Source of the DNA: Margaritifera margaritifera
Taxonomy: Eukaryota > Mollusca > Bivalvia > Unionida > Margaritiferidae
Reading direction: 5' to 3'
Assembly: GCA_029931535.1 (NCBI GenBank)
Contig: JAQPZY010001536.1
Coordinates: forward strand, 1,724,501 to 1,788,500
DNA: 64,000 bases
In this document: positions 58,804 through 64,000 of the stretch, in pieces
Layout of the letters: every line of letters starts with the position of its first letter
Position numbering within the stretch: position 1 is the stretch's first letter
Translations under genes and position numbers: made by a program
Notes under the pieces: generated by a model
What the model saw: the letters and a program-made list of their open reading frames with translations, nothing else
The model's database searches: none
Told to the model about the DNA's origin: nothing

Positions 58804-59586
58804 CCTGTTTATCAAGTATTCGCGACCAAACATTTAATGTTTTTAATGAGTTTGTGGAAAGCATATAAAACGACCATTCACTTTATAATATAAAATACAT
58901 GTATTAGTATTCCCTTGGAATAAATCGGACAAGAATAACATTATTTTTTTATCGTATGTTACGTCATGCCGTAAAACAACACGTGTGTAATATTTAAATT
59001 ATAAGACGAATTTATGAACCGTCATTTAAATACATAATTTGGCTCAACAATGTAAAAAAGAAGTGCACTGGAACAATCTATAAACTGTATTGAGTGGAAA
59101 ACATATTTTATCCACGATGGAGTTAAACTTTATCACACACGTTATGAGTACTATTTTCCTTCCCAAATAAATGCAGATTTTTTGTTCCATGTAAGATTTA
59201 TTTATATTTTGCATTTCATGCAAGATTATGTAAATAAAACTAGAAAAGAGACAGTAGTTATCTCCAGTATGTCGAGAAAAATTAAGCATTTGAACTTAGA
59301 AGAAGAAAAAGAATCTTTTTTATGTTAATCGAAAATTGTGTCGGGACAGTTTATGTCTTTGGAATACCCGAATGTTCAGAATATTGTTAATGTATAATCA
59401 CGAGTGTAAAATTCCTTTATTATTTCAAATGTTGACTCAAATGCAAAAAATGTGACCTGATAACTGAACAAAATCTGGCACATATGCGGTTCATCTTGAT
59501 CATTTCGTAGCCTTCAGGCGCGGGCTTGAGCAGCCTCCATAAACCCTGAATATAATTTTGTCGGGTGCGTCCTATTACTGCGTTTC

Positions 59587-59805
59587 TACCGTATATACTC
59601 ACGTATAAACCAGGTCCAAAGGCAAACAACATAGACCCTGATCTGCCGTCGCGTAATGCGCCGGCAGTTCAGGGTCTATGTTGTTTGTTTTACTGATTAG
59701 TCTTTACAGACTGCATAGACCCAGATATGACGGCGCATTATGCGACGGGAGATCAGGATCTATGCAGTTTGCAGTTGGAATCGGCTTATACGAGTATATA
59801 ATGTA
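59587..59805. mobile_element. Two-hairpin MITE, copy 3
   Basis: The left end is taccgtatatactcacg and the right end is cttatacgagtatataatgta. It has the same two internal palindromes (about 59627-59685 and 59717-59768) as the copies at 40872 and 43331. Some arm positions are mutated (agatatgacg, gggagatcagg). No clear flanking duplication. Confidence 0.87.
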
Positions 59806-60014
59806 CTTAGAAAACATACCCCAACACTTTTTAGTATAATTACTTTTTCATTTTTATCCTACTCCACCATTAGATTTTCGTTTCCGATTAACAAATCCAC
59901 CAAAGCGCTGGGTATTCCGAGGTGACCTCTGACTGGAGGCTCTCTAAAGAGATCGTCTTATTACCGCAGCAATTGAGAGGTACATTGACCGTCAGTAATA
60001 TGGTATCAAAGAAA

Positions 60015-60046
60015 ATAAAAAAAAAAAAAAAAAGGGGGGGGGGGAG
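60015..60046. repeat. A-run followed by G-run
   Basis: About 18 A, with one short interruption upstream, run directly into about 12 G. Confidence 0.9.
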
Positions 60047-62754
60047 AAATGTTATTTAAAGGCAACACATTGAATAACTATTTTCAAAATTCATACCTTT
60101 AATGAAGATCTTTACATGCCCGAGTTGTAGTAGATCCATTAAATAATTATGATTTATGATATTTTTATATTATATTACATGGCATATTTGTAGTTAACCC
60201 CAACCCCCGTAAACTTATATTGTATGCCCCAGGTCTAGAATGCACCTTCTTTGAAGTGATGGCAGGGTTCATTAACTAGCCTTTATAATACGAATCTATA
60301 AATCCACACTGAAACGAAACTCGTAGGTTGACCCCTCACAAGTTAGATACAAAGTTTTTTTATCGAATAGCTTGAGTCATGTGACCAATTCTGTTTTTAT
60401 TGTAATCTTTAAATTGTTGACATTGTGCTCGGCATGATTTTATGAATGAAAGTACAAAAAAGGAATTAGATCTGGATACGGTAGGAATAGGTTTTGATGA
60501 GTTACTTAAATATGTACATGTAAGGAAAATCTAAAAAAAAAAAAAAAAAAAAATTCTCACCATGAATAGAGTATTTTAATTGTTAATTTTGACGGCTATG
60601 TGAACTTCTTGAGTATGTGTTTGCATTTGGGTTATTCATATGTGACGCAAGATGACAGCGGTTCTCGGAAATAGTCAAATGCCGCGATAATAGGTATGAC
60701 GCAGTAATAGGACGTCGTAGTATGCATATGTTAGCTACTACGATTCGTTCTTGTCTATATGATGGAAATTAGTTGCCGCAATTGTAACATTTAAGATAAA
60801 TTAATCATTATACACTTTATATTTTCTAGATGCAAGCGTTCCCCAGAAGATAGGAAGAGCGAATGTTTTAACAGATAAGTCAGAAAAGAGTCTGCCAAGC
60901 AGACGACCTGGGTCAGTTGCTCCGAGAGTATTCGAAGAAATAAGCCAGCCCGATGTCTTCCGTCGAGATGTTTTTTCAAAAAGTTTTTTTTATATCCCTT
61001 CCAAAACAAAGTTATAATTTCGTAAGACTTGTGATATTTACGTTGGTTTTGCTCGGAGCAAAATAGATTTGTTATTTTTGTGTATAATGCTGCACGATAT
61101 TGTCTAATATGGTTGACTACTAAGTTGTCATGCTGATTCGCCGCAACTAGGCTTCCTTTGTCCATTTGAACCATCGAAACATTACATTGTTCCATCTTTA
61201 TTGATTTTGTGCGAAAATAATTGTAAAACACAATTGTTGTTTAAAGAGAATAAGTCACAGTAATTATTTTGATTATTGATGTGTCTATGCATATTCTTAT
61301 ATAAGCAAATGTATTTATTCGCAAATAACAATCACTTTTCATTAAGAGGGAATGAAGACTAGTGAATAAATAAAGTGCCGGAATATGCAGAAATCAAAGC
61401 CGCATTGAACAGTGTTCATTGATTATGGATACCCCATGAGTATTTACATGGATATCAGACAATTGAAAGCTGCTGTCGGTGTGCCAGAATATGCATAAAT
61501 GAAAGCCAGATTGAACAGACAATTGCAATCTGTTGCCAGGGTATCAAAAATGGGTGTAAATCCTACACAGAAGACCATGGACAACATGCTTGTACAGCAA
61601 TTCAGAATGAATTTTGAGTGAAAGAATGAAGCATTGAATGTATTGACAGCCATGGAAAAAGTTTGAAAGTCAAGGAAACGAATTCGTATATTTGCAAACA
61701 TGGATTTGTCTTTAAAATTATTTGAAAAAGTAAAACTGACATGTCATGGAAAATTCATTTAATTTGAAAATGGTGCTCATTGGTTACTGAGACAACGTTA
61801 CTATCTATTCAGAATTGACCTAATACTGTGTTCAGTGATTCTGCCTCAAAGTGAACACTTTACAAACATGTTTATTCACAAAATGAAGTCTCTCGTTTAA
61901 ATTGTCATTGAAGAGTTTCACTATTACCTGGCAAATTAACGTGATGAAAACGATAATGGGAAATATTCAGCCATGTTTTGCAAGAATCCAATAAATTATT
62001 GTTAGTTATGCTTAATGGCCCCACGTTCTCAATATATAAATTATATTTCTGCAGAAAACAATGTTGTGTAAGATACAGTCCAGATACAATTATATAAGGT
62101 GTGTCTTATAACAATATCATCAGAGTCAAAACAGAAGCCATCTGGCAACATCTACAGAAGACGAAACGTGATAATGGGGAATTTTTGTTTGTATGTTGTA
62201 AAACGTTTGTGGTACGTCCATTCAAGACATAATTTGCTTCGCCCATTCTGCCTATTGCATTATATTCATTAAATATGTTTCGAAAAATAAAATGTGCTGC
62301 TGTTTTCATTATATATAGATCACTTAGTATGTGTGGGTTATCTGTAGCGAATGTACTTCATGTCTGCAGAGCAAGTGCAAGAATTGGTCCACGAATGTCA
62401 CGGCGGACTTCCTACAACAAAATGCAAACAGTTGTTTGTTTTTCTGCGTTAGTATATGTGACGATGTCTTTGGAAAAAGAAGACTCTCATTTTTTAAATT
62501 AAATGTAATTGGTAAACATACCTTAACTTGTCCCATTGAATCAACTGTATGTCACTCTGGAAGAAAAAGTCGATAGTTTGAAAGTTGTGAAGCTCTCGAA
62601 AATTATCCCATGTCAAAGGTCCTATATCAGGAGTCTACCTATCCGTAAACAAGTTATAGTGACAAAGCAGGTTCCCTGTTATCTTAATTAGCTACAGTAA
62701 AAATGGAAGATCTTTCTATCATGTTTTTTCAACCTGACCTAAACAAGTCTTCCG

Positions 62755-62886
62755 TACAACTTTCTCCAAGGCGCGTGCCGGATAAGCGATTTTTAAAGCC
62801 ACGCCCTTTAATGTACATAAGCTGATAAAACCAGGCCACGGGTAGGATCCGGTCCGCGGGCCTAAGTTTGCACATGCCTGCTTTAG
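62755..62886 (-). mobile_element. hAT-type terminal fragment
   Basis: Read on minus, the end is caggcatgtgcaaacttagg followed by cccgcggaccggatcc. This matches the CAGG..TGGCAAACT.CGGCCCGCGGGCC style of terminus found in many animal hAT elements. The opposite end and any transposase are not seen, so it is a fragment or a diverged MITE. Confidence 0.55.
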
Positions 62887-63215
62887 GGGTGTACACTTTT
62901 GATGCTAAATGAAAATGATCTATTTTGCTTGTATACATTCGTTTAAATTGCACCATGGGACACAACAATGTACATCTTGTTGCACGTTTCAATCACATTA
63001 TTTTAATGAAAAAAGAGCCAAATTTTACTTAAAACATATTAATTTAAAAAAAGTTGAAAACATTCAAAAGTGGCTACGAATATATAATGCAAACGGCCAA
63101 TTTTCCCCTTGTCTCGTTGTGGATAATCTTGCAAGACACTTGATAAAGAATTACTGAAAAGGGACAAGACTTACTGGTTACTGCATTTGTATGGGAAAAT
63201 ACGAACGAGTTTTTC

Positions 63216-63308
63216 TGAGCTATACTGCACGACGTTAGGAGTGCAGTATAGCTCAAAAAAAAAAAAAAAAAAACAAAAAAACAAAAAAAAAAAAACAAAA
63301 AAAAACAA
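63216..63308. repeat. Perfect 14-bp hairpin followed by an A-rich tail
   Basis: tgagctatactgca (63216-63229) pairs with tgcagtatagctca (63242-63255) over a 12-base loop, directly followed by about 50 bases of A with scattered C. This could be a retroposed small RNA 3' end or a simple-sequence accident; no pol III boxes were found. Confidence 0.7.
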
Positions 63309-64000
63309 AAAACAAGTTTATATTTTCTTATTTAAATGTAGTAACCTTTTTATTATATACTCATTTCACTTTTCTACCTACGGCTGAATAACAAAAAGTA
63401 CACACCACAAAAAACAGTATGTAATTGAATTTCTGCTAGATTCCAAAGTAACACACCACAGTAGTTAAACAAATACACAGTAACAGTATTCATGCGCACA
63501 TGGCAACACCCAGCGACCTTTGAACTTGGTAGTGTACCGCGTGCTCAGTCATTCGTTTAAAAATGAAATCTCATTTTGGTCTTCTTAAAACTGAAATTTA
63601 GAGTCATATTGAGAATGATTGCGCCTTGGAACAACTTCCCCAGTTGCTTTGGAATGGAGACATTTTATTTTTCTGTCGATCCAACTAAATTCTGCTCTTT
63701 TAGTTGTGGTGGACTGGATTTATTAGCTGGGTCGATTACGTACTATGTACATGTAGCTGGAGGGACTGGACTCGAGAGCAAACTGCACATGTGTCTCTGT
63801 TCTGCCATTGATAGTTTGGAATCATAAGGTGGGCAACATATGAAATTCTTTTAATTCAAATTCGCAAGAAGATGCAGGATCAAATATTTGTTTGTTAGTG
63901 AATATCAAATTAATTTCGTTTTGGAGTGCAGTAAATTCTCCTTTGGAATGTGATTTCTCTTGGAAATGTAGTCTAGATTGCAGTGCAATTTCGCGCCGTG

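Larger units (their letters stand above)
58804..64000. other. Downstream flank
   Basis: The flank contains the third two-hairpin MITE (59.6 kb), an A/G homopolymer (60.0 kb), a run of about 20 A (60.53 kb), a degenerate duplication (61.38-61.52 kb), a hAT terminal fragment (62.8 kb) and a hairpin with A-rich tail (63.2 kb). The remaining stretches show only short unassigned open frames. The longest non-repetitive one is minus 60791-61231, which I cannot relate to any family. Confidence 0.7.

Noticed and set aside
60791..61231. 146-codon minus-strand open frame
   Set aside because: No recognised motif. At this base composition and over 64 kb, one frame of this length is expected by chance.

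Overview
This is an AT-rich, intron-dominated animal nuclear segment. It has no bacterial-style gene packing. The one host gene I can support is a plus-strand carbonic-anhydrase-related protein of the CA10/CA11 (CARP-X/XI) type. Nine coding exons are visible, 5452-5502 to 58658-58683. All have GT-AG borders and compatible phases, and together they give about 296 residues plus a stop. The exon with the start codon and signal peptide is not seen and probably lies upstream. The tRNA-derived SINE with a tail ending in a 'gcgtaacacc'-like string, the Polinton remains and the many MITEs suggest a marine or freshwater invertebrate, most likely a mollusc. That taxon call is an inference.

Layout: 1-5451 is upstream sequence or intron with AT microsatellites, a 34-bp minisatellite and a hAT-type MITE. 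Intron 1 (5503-22625) holds a SINE with an 11-bp target duplication, several minisatellites and a 1.6-kb foldback structure. Intron 2 (22763-43698) holds a second hAT MITE, a decayed mariner transposase (about 30.8-31.85 kb), and the broken remains of a Polinton/Maverick-type element (about 32.0-40.0 kb). The Polinton remains comprise a protein-primed family B DNA polymerase on +, and on - a double-jelly-roll-type major capsid protein, smaller virion-like genes including a fibre-like motif with a coiled coil, and the C-terminal end of a retroviral-type integrase with chromodomain. Two copies of a two-hairpin MITE follow. Introns 3-8 (43894-58657) are dominated by large minisatellites with 39-, 44-, 45-, 53- and 58-bp units. 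Several of these sit directly against splice sites. After the stop (58684-64000) there is a putative polyadenylation signal, a third two-hairpin MITE, a hAT terminal fragment and otherwise unassigned sequence.

The host protein keeps the carbonic anhydrase fold signatures, the two cysteines of the secreted-CA disulfide and an N-glycosylation sequon. It has lost two of the three zinc-binding histidines (position 94 is Lys and 119 is Gln in CA II numbering). It is therefore expected to be a non-catalytic secreted protein like vertebrate CA10/CA11, which are neurexin ligands. The most notable non-host content is the Polinton wreck inside intron 2, which has a convergent polymerase/capsid layout and a mariner remnant abutting the polymerase pseudogene.
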